Shown: positions 53,175-63,006 of the stretch, piece after piece
Numbering within the stretch: the first letter of the stretch is position 1
Layout: every line of letters starts with the position of its first letter
Assembly: GCF_009696005.1 (NCBI RefSeq)
Contig: NZ_VUMV01000002.1
Span: 62,001-126,000, forward strand
DNA length: 64,000 bases
Origin: Bilifractor porci
Lineage (GTDB): Bacteria > Bacillota > Clostridia > Lachnospirales > Lachnospiraceae
Reading direction: 5' to 3'
Translations under genes and position numbers: made by a program
The notes under the pieces: generated by a model
Told to the model about the DNA's origin: nothing
Database searches by the model: none
The model's input: only the letters and a program-made list of their open reading frames with translations

Positions 53175-56100
53175 ATGCAAGTAAATCATAATAAAATAGG
53201 CATCACAGGCTTCTTAATTTTACTGTTTTTATTACTCGGAATACTGGCCTTTTTCCCACAAAAAGCGTATGCGGATACGACTAAGCATGATGTCAGTTTT
53301 ACCATATCCGATGCTTCGTCTACGCTGTTAGATAAGGAATCAAATTTATATACAATCAATAAAGGTATATGGACTCTCAATTTTAATCTGGAAATTCAGG
53401 TACAGCTTCCAAGCGATACTTCCAAGATCGTTTCAATTAAAAGCACCTACGATTCTATGAATGTGGACTATGACAAGGCAGCCACTATTACCTATGGAGA
53501 TAATGGCCTGTGTACGGTTCTTTTTGCAAAACCGTCTTCTAATATCGTTCGTTCTACGCTTATAAACGGAAGTGCATATTTCGATTTTCTTGTCGATACG
53601 GACGGTGTTCAGACGACCTATCGGCTTTTGGTAGCTGCCGATACTTTTGATTCTCAATTTTGGGGAAATGTTAACAGGATCAATGTGAAAGACATGGAGA
53701 GCAATGAAATACTCAGCGACAACATGTCTATTACAAAAGGAGATCTGAACAGCAAGGTATTATATTTAAGTCCATCGGATTGTTCAGGAAAGCTGGCATT
53801 CAACGTGCTGCGCACGCAAGATGATCTTGAGCCGGTGATCAAAGCGACACAATACGGACAGTGGATCAGTATCGGATGCAACTATATTTCGGTAAACGGC
53901 GGAGCGCCCCAGCGCTTTGATGTAGATTCCAGACAGTCTCAGAATAATGTCAGCGAAACGGTGACTTTAAAGAAGGGCTGGAATGAAATCAATCTGTTTT
54001 TTATACGTGGAAAAGGTGGCTACCTTGGTTCAAAAAAAAGGTTTTCGATATATTTTCCTTTTCCAGATTTTTCCAATCCTCTTGAAAGCAAGCCAATCAG
54101 AGATGATACTAACTGCACGGTTGCTACTTATCTGATTCACTGGGATGGAGCGGATGCTGAATCGGCGCAGGCAAGCTCAGATGCTTCTATTAAAGCGTTG
54201 GACCCGATCAATTACGGACGGGATGCGACAGACGAAATGACTGTGTACCCATATCAGTTGGGCGATAATTCAGCGGAAATTGTTCTGCCAAAATCTACGA
54301 CAACAACCGCTATGCTTTGCGGAATTATCCCGAACAGTGCCGGCAGCCAGGTGACGGTGGAAGGACTGGACGAGAGCAAGTATGTCTGTGGGAACTATTT
54401 TTTCATAAAATACGCAAACAGCCGACTGTTTGGAGAAGACATAGAAAAAAATGTGGTGCAGAAAGATGACCAGGGCAGGCAGTATTTTACTGTTCATGTT
54501 ACCGCACCTGACGGAGTGACGAAAAAGGATTACAAAATTTACCTTTTGTATAAATCCAGTGAGGCGCAGCTGAAGTCTGTCAATATCAAGGGAGCAACGG
54601 TAGACAATCTGGAGGAAGGGCTTGGAAACGGAGAGAATTCTTTCACCATGAAGCTGGATGCCGATGACGGAGATATTACACTGTCGGATTTCCAGGTATC
54701 GGACGGCGCGACCTTTACCGTGGACGGAAAGACGGTGCAGGACGGAAGCATTACCGTGAAACCCGGCAATATTACCAGGATTCATGTCACGGCCGAGGAC
54801 ACCATTACAAGCAAGGATTACTATTTGGTGCATCAGAAGCAGGACGGAACATACCCGTACTTTACGGTATCGGACGAGACCAGGAAGCAGGCGGAAGCGC
54901 TGCTTGGCAACTGGTATGACCGGACGTACAGCAACCTGAGTTCCATGAAGCTGAAGAAAGACCTGACAGGCGATGTCTGGCCGGTGTTTGAGGTCGCCGC
55001 CACGGATAAACCGGGAGACGGGAAAAATGATCTGGACGGCATGGTTGTCTCTGATCCGAACGACAAAAATGCAAAGCTTTCGGAGTGGAGCCAGCCTTCC
55101 GATTACGCGAAGGTGATCCTCTACCTCTGCATGATCGGGGAGAATCCCTGGAATTATACCGATCCGTCCGGGAACAACCTTGTCACATATCTGCAGGCAA
55201 ACTGGGATGGACCATACGCACAGCCGGTCTGGTCTCTGATGGCATTAAAGGCAGCAGGAGCGGAGATTCCGGAACAGTGCAAGACAACGGTTAAAGGAAT
55301 GGCTAAGAGCGCTTCTGTGGATCTGGATATCCGCGGGTGGTGCCTGAGCGCGATCGGGGACATGGTTTCTAAGGAGGAACTGGCAAAAACTGTTGAGAGT
55401 TTCCGTCCTGCCCTTCTTACCAGCGGTCCGGAGGCCGGAATGTTCTACAACAGCTGGTATCCGGAAGCCAATACAATTTCCCACGGCTGCGTGCTGGAGG
55501 GTCTGGCCGGGGCAGGCGTGGATCCGGAGAATATTTTCTCTGTATCAGATACCGCTTCTCCGCTGAAGTCGCTCTGGCAGTATGTCAATGAGGACGGAAG
55601 CTACGCATATAACAGAAGTGGCTCCGTACCAAACAACTACATGAAGGACATGATCATCGGTCTGGGTGATACGCTGAACGGCGACAACGTCTGGAAGCGC
55701 TACGGACTGACCCTGACCAAATACAATACGCTGCTCACCTCTGTGTCCGCTTATCTGGGCGGAGAGGATGCCAAAACCGCGGACGCGGACAAGCTGGCAG
55801 TGCTGAATACAGCTTATGAAGCGGCGAAGACTGCCTATACCGGAGCGGCAAGTCCCTACGGAATCGGGCAGCAGTACTACAATCTCTATGAGGCGATGGC
55901 GGCGCTGGATCCGACAGTTGTCGGAAAGCCGGATGTGCGCATCTGCACCATGGAGCAGTCGGATCAGGTGGATGCAGTGATCGAAAAGCTCGATAAGCTT
56001 CAGGATCTGGCCAGCGTAACCGACGACCAGGTGAAAGAGGCCAGAGAAGCCTATGACGCCCTGGGTGGCGATGACGAGACACTGCAGAAGAGACTGCAAA

Positions 56101-58574
56101 GCTATGTCAAAAATGCCTCCAATCTGACGGAGGCGGAGAGCTACCGCGCCTTTGCGGGCAAGGTGGACGCCATCGGAGAGGTCACTGCGGACAGCGGAGA
56201 CGCGATCGCGGCGGCGCAGGAAGCCTATGGCAAGCTGGACGAGCCGATGCGTGAAAAGGAAATCGTGCAGCAGAAGTACAGCGTTCTGCAGGATGCGGAT
56301 GCGATTTACAAGGCACTCACTGCCATTGCGGCAATTCCGGAGACGGATCAGCTGACGGCGGCAGACGCGGACACGGTAAAGGCGGCGCGGGAAGCCTATG
56401 ACCTGCTAAGCCGCACGCAGAAGGCAAAGATTACAACGGCGTCCAGACTGATCCAGGCGGAAGAGCGGCTTCGCGACCTGACGGCTATTTCGTCTGTGGT
56501 ACAGGCGATTGACGCCCTGCCGGCCGCGGCGGATGTAACGCTGGACAATCAGGATGAAGTGGCGAAGGCGCAGGCGCAGTTCCAGGCGCTTACGCAGGCG
56601 CAGCAGGCGCTTGTGGGAGAGGAGAGATCCTCCAAGCTCCAGGCGCTTGTGGCTGCCATTGCGCAGCAGCAGTCGGATGCCCAGCAGGTGGCGGCGGTTG
56701 TAAATGCCGTTGATGCCCTGCCGGATCCGGCGGCGCTGACGGTGGACAACTATGAGCAGTACGAGACGGCCGTCACCAATGCGGCAGGAATGTACAACGC
56801 CCTGGCGACAGACATCCTGCGCAGCCGTGTGACCAATGCGGACAAGCTGAAGAAGCTGCAGGACAGCATCGCGGATCTGCGCAGCCGGAACCTGCTGGCA
56901 CAGGCGGAAGCCCTGCCGGATGCCTCGGCGCTGACCGGCAAGGAAGAGGACGGATCGGATGTGCAGGTTACCTCGCAGACGCTGAAGGAGATCGCCTACG
57001 CGCAGAATCTCTACGGCGCGATGGCGGACGACGACAGACAGATTTTTGCCAACGAGCATCCGGAGTTGAATACAAAGCTGCAGGAACTCTTTAAGGCTGC
57101 CGGCGTCTACGACGAATATGTACAGGATGTGCTTCAGCCGCTGGTGGATAAAATCGGTGCGCTGGAGACGCCGCTGACCAGGGAAAATCTGGCGGAGGCA
57201 AACGAGCTGATCGACAAGTACAACAGCAATGATGCGGCGAAGACCTATCTGGACAGCATCATCTACAATGAGGGCACCGAAAACGCGTTTACTCTGAAGG
57301 ACAAAATGGCCGAAGTGCAGAAGCAGGCGGATCAGCTGACAAAAGATCTCGCGGACGCCGCGGAAGTGGACGCGGAGCTGGAGAAGCTTCCCCAGACCGT
57401 GACCAGCCAGGAGGAGCGGGACGCCGCAGAGAAGTCTCTTCAGGCGGCGGAAGAAAAGGTAAAGGCATTGAACGATCAGGCGCGCGCAAATCTGGCGTAC
57501 ACAGACCGTGTGACCGCACTGCAGAACGCAATCAATGCCTTTGACGCGGATAAGACGGCGGCGGATGCCCTGCAGGAGAAAATCGAGGCGGCGCAGAACG
57601 CGCTGAACGAGAGCCAGACGGCGGACAGCACCGTGGCGGCGCTCAAGACGGCGGAGGAAGCATACAACGCCGCGGAGAGTACGCCGACGGTAAAGGCGCT
57701 TCTGACAGACGGGGCGAGAGAATTTATGGAGGCCAGCGCGGATGCGGAGCAGCAGATTCAGGCTGCCAAACAGAAGGCGCTCCAGACCAAGGCGGAGAAG
57801 AACGGCCTGCCGCAGCTGGCGGACGGCTCGGCCCTGCCCTGGGATGTGATGCTCACCGTTGAGCCTCTGGCGCAGAGCAATGACAGCTACGGAACCCTGC
57901 AGAATGCCATGAAGGGCAAAGACGCGGAGGCACTGAAGGCCTTCACGCTTACCGCAAAGCGCATCCTCGCGGACGGCACGGAAGAGAGCTGGACGCCGGA
58001 CACGGCCCTGCCCTTTACACTTGACGCGGGACAGGATCTGACGGGAAGAACCGTCTACCTGGCACTGCTTCCGACAGCCACGCAGCGGACGCACGGACTG
58101 ATGCGCGCGGCAGTCAGCACAGCCGGCACGACGGATCCGGCATGGGTGAATACCTCCGTTAACAGCTCCCTGGTCAGCTTCTCGGCGGATCAGATGGGAA
58201 GCTACATGCTTGGTCTGAAGAACGCCGCGGCGGCGGACAATCAGGAAGAGGAAGACGACAACAAAAACAATAATGAAAATCTGAACGGCCAGGGCAGCGG
58301 CCAGAACGGATCCGGAGGAAATGCCGGAACGCCGGCTTCTTCCGGAAGCGGAAACACCGGCAACACGGGAAATGCCGCAAAGACGGCAAACGGCACGGCG
58401 GGCAAGACGGCTTCCGGTACGACAGCGGCTCTGAACGCGACGGCGGGCGGCGCGTCCGGCGTGCCCCAGACGGGAGATCCGATTCCGCAGGAGACTGCGG
58501 CGGCGCTGGCCATGGTGCTGCTGGGCGCCGCGGTGTTCGCGCTTGCGCGAAAAAAGAAAAAAGAGCTGCAGTAA
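53175..58574 (+). CDS. Giant cell-wall protein with cyclase-like alpha/alpha barrel, sortase signal
   Basis: 1799 residues. Signal peptide (to about 34), a beta-rich part of unknown type (35-360), two cadherin-like beta-sandwich domains (about 365-558, ending TAEDTITSKDYYLVHQK), an alpha/alpha-barrel domain of the prenyltransferase/squalene-cyclase fold (about 558-845, LVTYLQANWDGPYAQPVWSL, DLDIRGWCLSAIGDM), then a long series of three-helix repeats (845-1550) with the recurring pattern VxAIxALP...EAYxxL, a beta domain (1552-1685), a Gly/Asn/Ser spacer, VPQTGD, a hydrophobic helix and RKKKK. Start ATG 53175 has AGGGA nine bases upstream; TTG 53166 is the alternative. The cobalamin riboswitch and the barrel resemble transcobalamin; I infer B12 capture at the wall. 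Confidence 0.85.
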   Translation: MQVNHNKIGITGFLILLFLLLGILAFFPQKAYADTTKHDVSFTISDASSTLLDKESNLYTINKGIWTLNFNLEIQVQLPSDTSKIVSIKSTYDSMNVDYDKAATITYGDNGLCTVLFAKPSSNIVRSTLINGSAYFDFLVDTDGVQTTYRLLVAADTFDSQFWGNVNRINVKDMESNEILSDNMSITKGDLNSKVLYLSPSDCSGKLAFNVLRTQDDLEPVIKATQYGQWISIGCNYISVNGGAPQRFDVDSRQSQNNVSETVTLKKGWNEINLFFIRGKGGYLGSKKRFSIYFPFPDFSNPLESKPIRDDTNCTVATYLIHWDGADAESAQASSDASIKALDPINYGRDATDEMTVYPYQLGDNSAEIVLPKSTTTTAMLCGIIPNSAGSQVTVEGLDESKYVCGNYFFIKYANSRLFGEDIEKNVVQKDDQGRQYFTVHVTAPDGVTKKDYKIYLLYKSSEAQLKSVNIKGATVDNLEEGLGNGENSFTMKLDADDGDITLSDFQVSDGATFTVDGKTVQDGSITVKPGNITRIHVTAEDTITSKDYYLVHQKQDGTYPYFTVSDETRKQAEALLGNWYDRTYSNLSSMKLKKDLTGDVWPVFEVAATDKPGDGKNDLDGMVVSDPNDKNAKLSEWSQPSDYAKVILYLCMIGENPWNYTDPSGNNLVTYLQANWDGPYAQPVWSLMALKAAGAEIPEQCKTTVKGMAKSASVDLDIRGWCLSAIGDMVSKEELAKTVESFRPALLTSGPEAGMFYNSWYPEANTISHGCVLEGLAGAGVDPENIFSVSDTASPLKSLWQYVNEDGSYAYNRSGSVPNNYMKDMIIGLGDTLNGDNVWKRYGLTLTKYNTLLTSVSAYLGGEDAKTADADKLAVLNTAYEAAKTAYTGAASPYGIGQQYYNLYEAMAALDPTVVGKPDVRICTMEQSDQVDAVIEKLDKLQDLASVTDDQVKEAREAYDALGGDDETLQKRLQSYVKNASNLTEAESYRAFAGKVDAIGEVTADSGDAIAAAQEAYGKLDEPMREKEIVQQKYSVLQDADAIYKALTAIAAIPETDQLTAADADTVKAAREAYDLLSRTQKAKITTASRLIQAEERLRDLTAISSVVQAIDALPAAADVTLDNQDEVAKAQAQFQALTQAQQALVGEERSSKLQALVAAIAQQQSDAQQVAAVVNAVDALPDPAALTVDNYEQYETAVTNAAGMYNALATDILRSRVTNADKLKKLQDSIADLRSRNLLAQAEALPDASALTGKEEDGSDVQVTSQTLKEIAYAQNLYGAMADDDRQIFANEHPELNTKLQELFKAAGVYDEYVQDVLQPLVDKIGALETPLTRENLAEANELIDKYNSNDAAKTYLDSIIYNEGTENAFTLKDKMAEVQKQADQLTKDLADAAEVDAELEKLPQTVTSQEERDAAEKSLQAAEEKVKALNDQARANLAYTDRVTALQNAINAFDADKTAADALQEKIEAAQNALNESQTADSTVAALKTAEEAYNAAESTPTVKALLTDGAREFMEASADAEQQIQAAKQKALQTKAEKNGLPQLADGSALPWDVMLTVEPLAQSNDSYGTLQNAMKGKDAEALKAFTLTAKRILADGTEESWTPDTALPFTLDAGQDLTGRTVYLALLPTATQRTHGLMRAAVSTAGTTDPAWVNTSVNSSLVSFSADQMGSYMLGLKNAAAADNQEEEDDNKNNNENLNGQGSGQNGSGGNAGTPASSGSGNTGNTGNAAKTANGTAGKTASGTTAALNATAGGASGVPQTGDPIPQETAAALAMVLLGAAVFALARKKKKELQ

Positions 58575-58596
58575 GAAAATCAGGAGGATTGATTCG

Positions 58597-61500
58597 ATGA
58601 AGAAGAGAATCACAATCGGAAAAAGGCTGCTGACCATGCTGCTTGCCGTCCTCCTGACAGCGGGGCTTCTGGCAGGGGTATCTCCTGCGCCGGTACAGGC
58701 GCAGGAGGCCGCTGCCTCCTCCTATGTTGTGCTCTCGGTGGAGAAGTTTGCCATCGGGCGCGGCTGGATTACGGAGCCGGACATTGTCCCGGTGACGGAG
58801 GGGGAGACGGTGGCGCAGGTGCTGCAGGATTACCTGCCGGCCAAGGGCTATCCGCTGGAGATTAAGGAGACGGCGTCCTACGGCGCCTACCTGTCCGGAA
58901 TCCAGAACGCGGACCCGGACGGTACGCTGGTGCTCCCGGAGAGCACAAGAAAGATGGCGGCAAAGGCGGGCATTACCATCCCGTCCGACCTGGCCAATAA
59001 GGATGCCCCGCACCTGCGGGAGTTTTCCTATGGGAACGACGCGGCCGGAACCAACACCTCCGGCTGGATCTATTCGGTAAACAATACGATTCCGGGCGTC
59101 GGAATCGGCTACTACAAGGTCAGTTCCGGAGATGTCGTCCGTCTGCAGTTTACGCTGTACGGCACGGGCGAAGACATCTCCGGGGAGGTCTACGGAGGCA
59201 CGCCGGACTATGTCCGCGCGGACAAGTCGGCGCTGCTGACCAGGCTGGCCTACATTAACCAGAACCCGTCCCAGTGGCTGGACACAGAGGCAAAGCAGAG
59301 CGCTTATCAGGCGGCCTGCACTGTCGTACAGCAGCTGGACGCCACGCAGTCCCAGGTGGACGCGGCGCTGAAGGCTCTGCCGGAGCGCGCCATGGTCTGG
59401 CCGGAGCTGGTGACGCTTTCCGCATCGGAGCTGACGCTCTATATAAACGGGGAGTCCGAAAAGCTGACGGCCACCGTCAGCCCGGAGAACGCGGATTTTT
59501 CGGAGCTGACCTGGGAGAGCTCCGACAGCAGCATTGCCACGGTTGACCAGAAGGGAAATGTGACGCCCCACGGACGGGGCGACGTGCAGATTTCCGCGAA
59601 GACGCAGAGCGGCCTTGCCGGCCAGTGTACCGTGCATGTGGTAGACAGGCCGTACCAGAGCATCACGATGAACACGGCCTCCGTTTTTCTGGAGGCGGAT
59701 CAGACGGCGCAGCTCTCGGTAACGGGTTCGCCTGCCAACGCCACGGAGGCGCTGCGTCTGACCTGGAGCAGCGACCGGGAGTCGGTGGCAAAGGTAGACC
59801 AGAACGGACTTGTCACATCGGTGGCAAAGGGCACCGCGAAGATTACGGCGGTCCAGCAGGGCTCCGGCATCCAGGCGTCCTGCACCGTAACGGTTGGGGA
59901 CGCCAAGGAAGTGGCGGAGCAGGTGCAGGCGCAGATCGAGGCACTTCCGAAGGCAGGAGATCTGAAAATCAGTGACGCGGACGCGGTGCACGCCGCGCAG
60001 GCAGCGTGGGACAGCTTGAGCGATACGGCGCGCGGCTACCTGAAGGATGCGGACGCCCTGGAGCGTCGGCTGAAACGCTGCACGGAGCAGATGACGCAGC
60101 TGGAGAAAACCTACGCGGGCGTACTGGCTGTGGAGGCACAGATCGAAGCCCTGCCGTCCCTGTCTGCCCTGACGCTGGCGGACCAGACGGCGGTGGACGC
60201 CGCCCAGGCAGCGTATCAGGCGCTCTCCACCACGGAGAAGGGACTGATGGACGCCAGCCTGCTGCGGAAGCTGACGCAGGCATCCGGCAGAATCGAGGAG
60301 CTGCAGAAGCAGCTGGCCGCGGCGCAGCAGGCGCTTGCCGGGGTGGATCCGGACGGAGGTCTTTCCCAGGCGGCTGCGGTGGCAGCCGCGGCGGAGGCAT
60401 ACCAGAACCTGGACGACGGGCAGAAGAGCCAGCTGGACGGCGCGCTTATGCAGAGACTGAACACAGCCCTTGCCAACCTGACGGCGCAGGTGGAGGCCGC
60501 GGTCAACGCACTGGACACCGGGGCGGCTTTTAATCTTCAGGCGCAGACCGTACAGGACTACCTGGCGGCGGAAAACGCGCTGAACCTCTGCGGCGGCCTG
60601 CTGACGGTGTCGGATTCCGTCCAGCAGAAGCGCCCGGCGGCGCAGGCGTATATCGCAGGCGGAATTTCCACATCCGGAAAGGTAACGCAGAGCGGGTCGG
60701 ACTGGTACTTGAAGCTGGAAGCCTCGCGGCTCTCGTCCCTGACAGCGGTCAGCGAGGCGGTGCGGAAAAAGGACGCCACGGCGGATGATGCCGCGGCGGC
60801 ATGGAAGATCAGCTGGAAGGATCTGCGCAGCGGATCAGAGGCGGTTCCGGATCAGCCGGAGTCGCTGACCTTCTCGGTCGGCGGCCTTTCCGACCTGTCG
60901 GATCCGGCGCTGTATCTGGTGCAGGACGCATCCTCCGGCGCGGGAAAGACAACAGTTAAAAAACTGCAGGCGCAGTTTAACGCCGCGGCCGGTATCGTAA
61001 CGATCCGGACGGATGTGCCGGGAATCTATGCGGTTGCCGGGCATGTGGTGCCGCTTACCGGACTGACGCTGCAGACAACGGCGTCCCTGCTGAAAGGAGA
61101 GTCCCTGCAGCTGACGCCCGGACTGGTGCCGACAGAGACGACGGAGCGGCCCTCCTACGTGTGGAGCAGCTCTTCGGAAGATGTGGCGACGGTCAGCAGC
61201 AGCGGCGTGGTAAAAGGTGTAAAAAAAGGAACCGCCACCATCACGGTGCGCGTAAAGGGAGACAGCTCCCTCTACGCATCCTGCAAGGTTACGGTGCGCA
61301 CCGGGGCGAACGCCCTCTCGAAATCGGTCGGCACGATCCTGAAGGAAACGGACGCCTACGTGCAGTCCGTCGATACCAGCCCGACGGTCGGAAGCGAGTG
61401 GTATGTGCTTGCCTCCGCCCGCTACGGAAGGAATCTTTCGGACAGCTATTTTTCCACCTACTATAACCATCTGGCCAACTACCTGAAGGAGAAGAACGGC

Positions 61501-62784
61501 GTGCTCTCGGACACGAAGATGTCGGAGTACTCCAAGATAATCCTGGTGCTGACGGCTATCGGGAAGGACGCGCAGAATGTGGCGGGCTACAACCTGCTGC
61601 AGAATCTTGCGGATTTTGACAAGGTAAAGAGCCAGGGGCTGAACGGCCCGATCTGGGCGCTGATCGCGCTCAAGTCCAACCCGGCCTACAGCATCCCGAA
61701 GGTGAGCGGGGTCGGCACGCAGACCACGGAGGATGTGCTGGTGCAGTATCTTCTGGACCGACAGCTTTCGGACGGCGGCTGGGCGCTCTCCGGCACCTCG
61801 GCGGACACGGATATTACGGCCATGACGCTGCAGGCGCTTGCACCCTACTATCAGAAAGAGGGAAGAGAGAAGGTAACTGCGGCCATCGACAGGGCGCTGG
61901 ACCGGCTGGGGAAAATGCAGCTCTCGGACGGCGGCTACGGCACCATGGGCGTGGAGACCTCGGAATCTGTCGCACAGGTGCTTACCGCTCTCACGGCGCT
62001 GGGAATCGACCCGAAGACGGACGCGCGCTTTATCAAGGGCGGCAGCTGGACGGTGGAGAACATGATCTCCTACCACATCGACAACAGTGGCTTTATGCAT
62101 GTAAAGCCCGGCGCGGCCAATAACGGGGGCGCCGCCGCCGGATCGGTGGACGGGCTGGCGACAGGCCAGGGCTTCTATTCGCTGGTAGCCTATCAGCGGA
62201 TGCTGGACGGAAAGGCTTCCCTGTATGATATGTCCGACGTCACTCTGACGGCGGGAGGACAGGGAGACGGCAAAGGCACGGGGCTGGAGAATACCAAAAC
62301 CGGCACGTCCGGAACCGGAAGCTCCAGCGGAAAGACAGCAGGAGGAACAGACAGCGGCCGCGGCTCCGGCAGCTCCGGGGGCTCTTCCGGCGGAAGCGGT
62401 TCTGGGGCTCGCGTCTACAGCGGCACAGCGGCCGCGTCCGGCGCAGCCGGAAAGACGGCGGGAAAGACGGCGGCCGGCTCCACGGGCGCAGCCAAGCCCG
62501 CAGAGTCCGTTTCTTCGGACAGCTCCGGGAACAGCGGCTGGCAGTTTACCGGAAAGGATATGGACCTGACCGGGGATGAGGACGGAGAGGCCTCCGCGGA
62601 GATGGCGGTCGGCAGCACCTCCGGCGATCCGGGCAAGTCCGCCGCGGCTTCCGGAAACGGGGCCGAACAGGGCGTGACTTCCCATGCGGGCGCGTTCCTG
62701 CCGTATATCATCTGCATACTGGCAGGTGCGGCGGTGTTCGGCGTGTGCCTGTACCTGGCTTACAGGAAAAAGCGCAGGCCGTAG
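58597..62784 (+). CDS. Giant surface protein with DUF4430 and alpha/alpha-barrel domains (transcobalamin-like)
   Basis: 1395 residues from ATG 58597 with a CAGGAGGATT site, 22 bases after the previous gene. Signal peptide (1-36), DUF4430/transcobalamin-like C-terminal domain (about 41-195, EGETVAQVLQDYL, GYYKVSSGDVVRLQF), helical spacer, two Big_2 Ig-like domains (268-436, SSDSSIATVDQKGNVT), three-helix repeats (437-648), a beta domain (650-818), a third Big_2 (818-902), an alpha/alpha barrel (902-1215; SDGGWALSGTSADTDITAMT, LSDGGYGTMGVETSESVAQV), a Gly/Ser spacer and a C-terminal membrane helix with KKRRP. It holds both folds of intrinsic factor/transcobalamin, in reversed order. Cobalamin binding is inferred, not shown. 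Confidence 0.87.
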   Translation: MKKRITIGKRLLTMLLAVLLTAGLLAGVSPAPVQAQEAAASSYVVLSVEKFAIGRGWITEPDIVPVTEGETVAQVLQDYLPAKGYPLEIKETASYGAYLSGIQNADPDGTLVLPESTRKMAAKAGITIPSDLANKDAPHLREFSYGNDAAGTNTSGWIYSVNNTIPGVGIGYYKVSSGDVVRLQFTLYGTGEDISGEVYGGTPDYVRADKSALLTRLAYINQNPSQWLDTEAKQSAYQAACTVVQQLDATQSQVDAALKALPERAMVWPELVTLSASELTLYINGESEKLTATVSPENADFSELTWESSDSSIATVDQKGNVTPHGRGDVQISAKTQSGLAGQCTVHVVDRPYQSITMNTASVFLEADQTAQLSVTGSPANATEALRLTWSSDRESVAKVDQNGLVTSVAKGTAKITAVQQGSGIQASCTVTVGDAKEVAEQVQAQIEALPKAGDLKISDADAVHAAQAAWDSLSDTARGYLKDADALERRLKRCTEQMTQLEKTYAGVLAVEAQIEALPSLSALTLADQTAVDAAQAAYQALSTTEKGLMDASLLRKLTQASGRIEELQKQLAAAQQALAGVDPDGGLSQAAAVAAAAEAYQNLDDGQKSQLDGALMQRLNTALANLTAQVEAAVNALDTGAAFNLQAQTVQDYLAAENALNLCGGLLTVSDSVQQKRPAAQAYIAGGISTSGKVTQSGSDWYLKLEASRLSSLTAVSEAVRKKDATADDAAAAWKISWKDLRSGSEAVPDQPESLTFSVGGLSDLSDPALYLVQDASSGAGKTTVKKLQAQFNAAAGIVTIRTDVPGIYAVAGHVVPLTGLTLQTTASLLKGESLQLTPGLVPTETTERPSYVWSSSSEDVATVSSSGVVKGVKKGTATITVRVKGDSSLYASCKVTVRTGANALSKSVGTILKETDAYVQSVDTSPTVGSEWYVLASARYGRNLSDSYFSTYYNHLANYLKEKNGVLSDTKMSEYSKIILVLTAIGKDAQNVAGYNLLQNLADFDKVKSQGLNGPIWALIALKSNPAYSIPKVSGVGTQTTEDVLVQYLLDRQLSDGGWALSGTSADTDITAMTLQALAPYYQKEGREKVTAAIDRALDRLGKMQLSDGGYGTMGVETSESVAQVLTALTALGIDPKTDARFIKGGSWTVENMISYHIDNSGFMHVKPGAANNGGAAAGSVDGLATGQGFYSLVAYQRMLDGKASLYDMSDVTLTAGGQGDGKGTGLENTKTGTSGTGSSSGKTAGGTDSGRGSGSSGGSSGGSGSGARVYSGTAAASGAAGKTAGKTAAGSTGAAKPAESVSSDSSGNSGWQFTGKDMDLTGDEDGEASAEMAVGSTSGDPGKSAAASGNGAEQGVTSHAGAFLPYIICILAGAAVFGVCLYLAYRKKRRP

Positions 62785-62817
62785 CGTGGGACAGAGTTTT
62801 ACATAACGAGATATGTT

Positions 62818-62841
62818 GGGGTCAAAAGGTCTTTTGCCCCC
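62818..62841 (+). promoter_or_regulatory. Stable hairpin in the intergenic region before the lipoprotein
   Basis: GGGG-CAAAAG pairs with CTTTTG-CCCC around a tiny loop. No T-run follows immediately, so it is more likely an mRNA processing or stability element, or a dispersed repeat, than a terminator. The rest of 62785-63000 shows no gene. Confidence 0.45.
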
Positions 62842-63006
62842 AAATGATGTCAATAATTATTTGTTTTTTGAAACTTCTGGCATCATCAGATAACTTTTGT
62901 GGTGAATTTCAAATCAGACGGAAGCCGGACTGCGTGGCGCCTCTTACGGGGTACTGCGCCGGTTTCGGTCTGATGGTTTCGGTCTGGTACCGGGAGGCAG
63001 ATGATC

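Noticed and set aside
56406-58637. A 743-codon open frame on the minus strand opposite the first giant surface gene
   Set aside because: It is rich in Arg/Leu/His low-complexity sequence, has no ribosome site and mirrors the repetitive GC-rich coding of the plus-strand gene. The same holds for minus-strand frames at 58174-59991, 60835-62853, 44662-46833 and 46876-48690.
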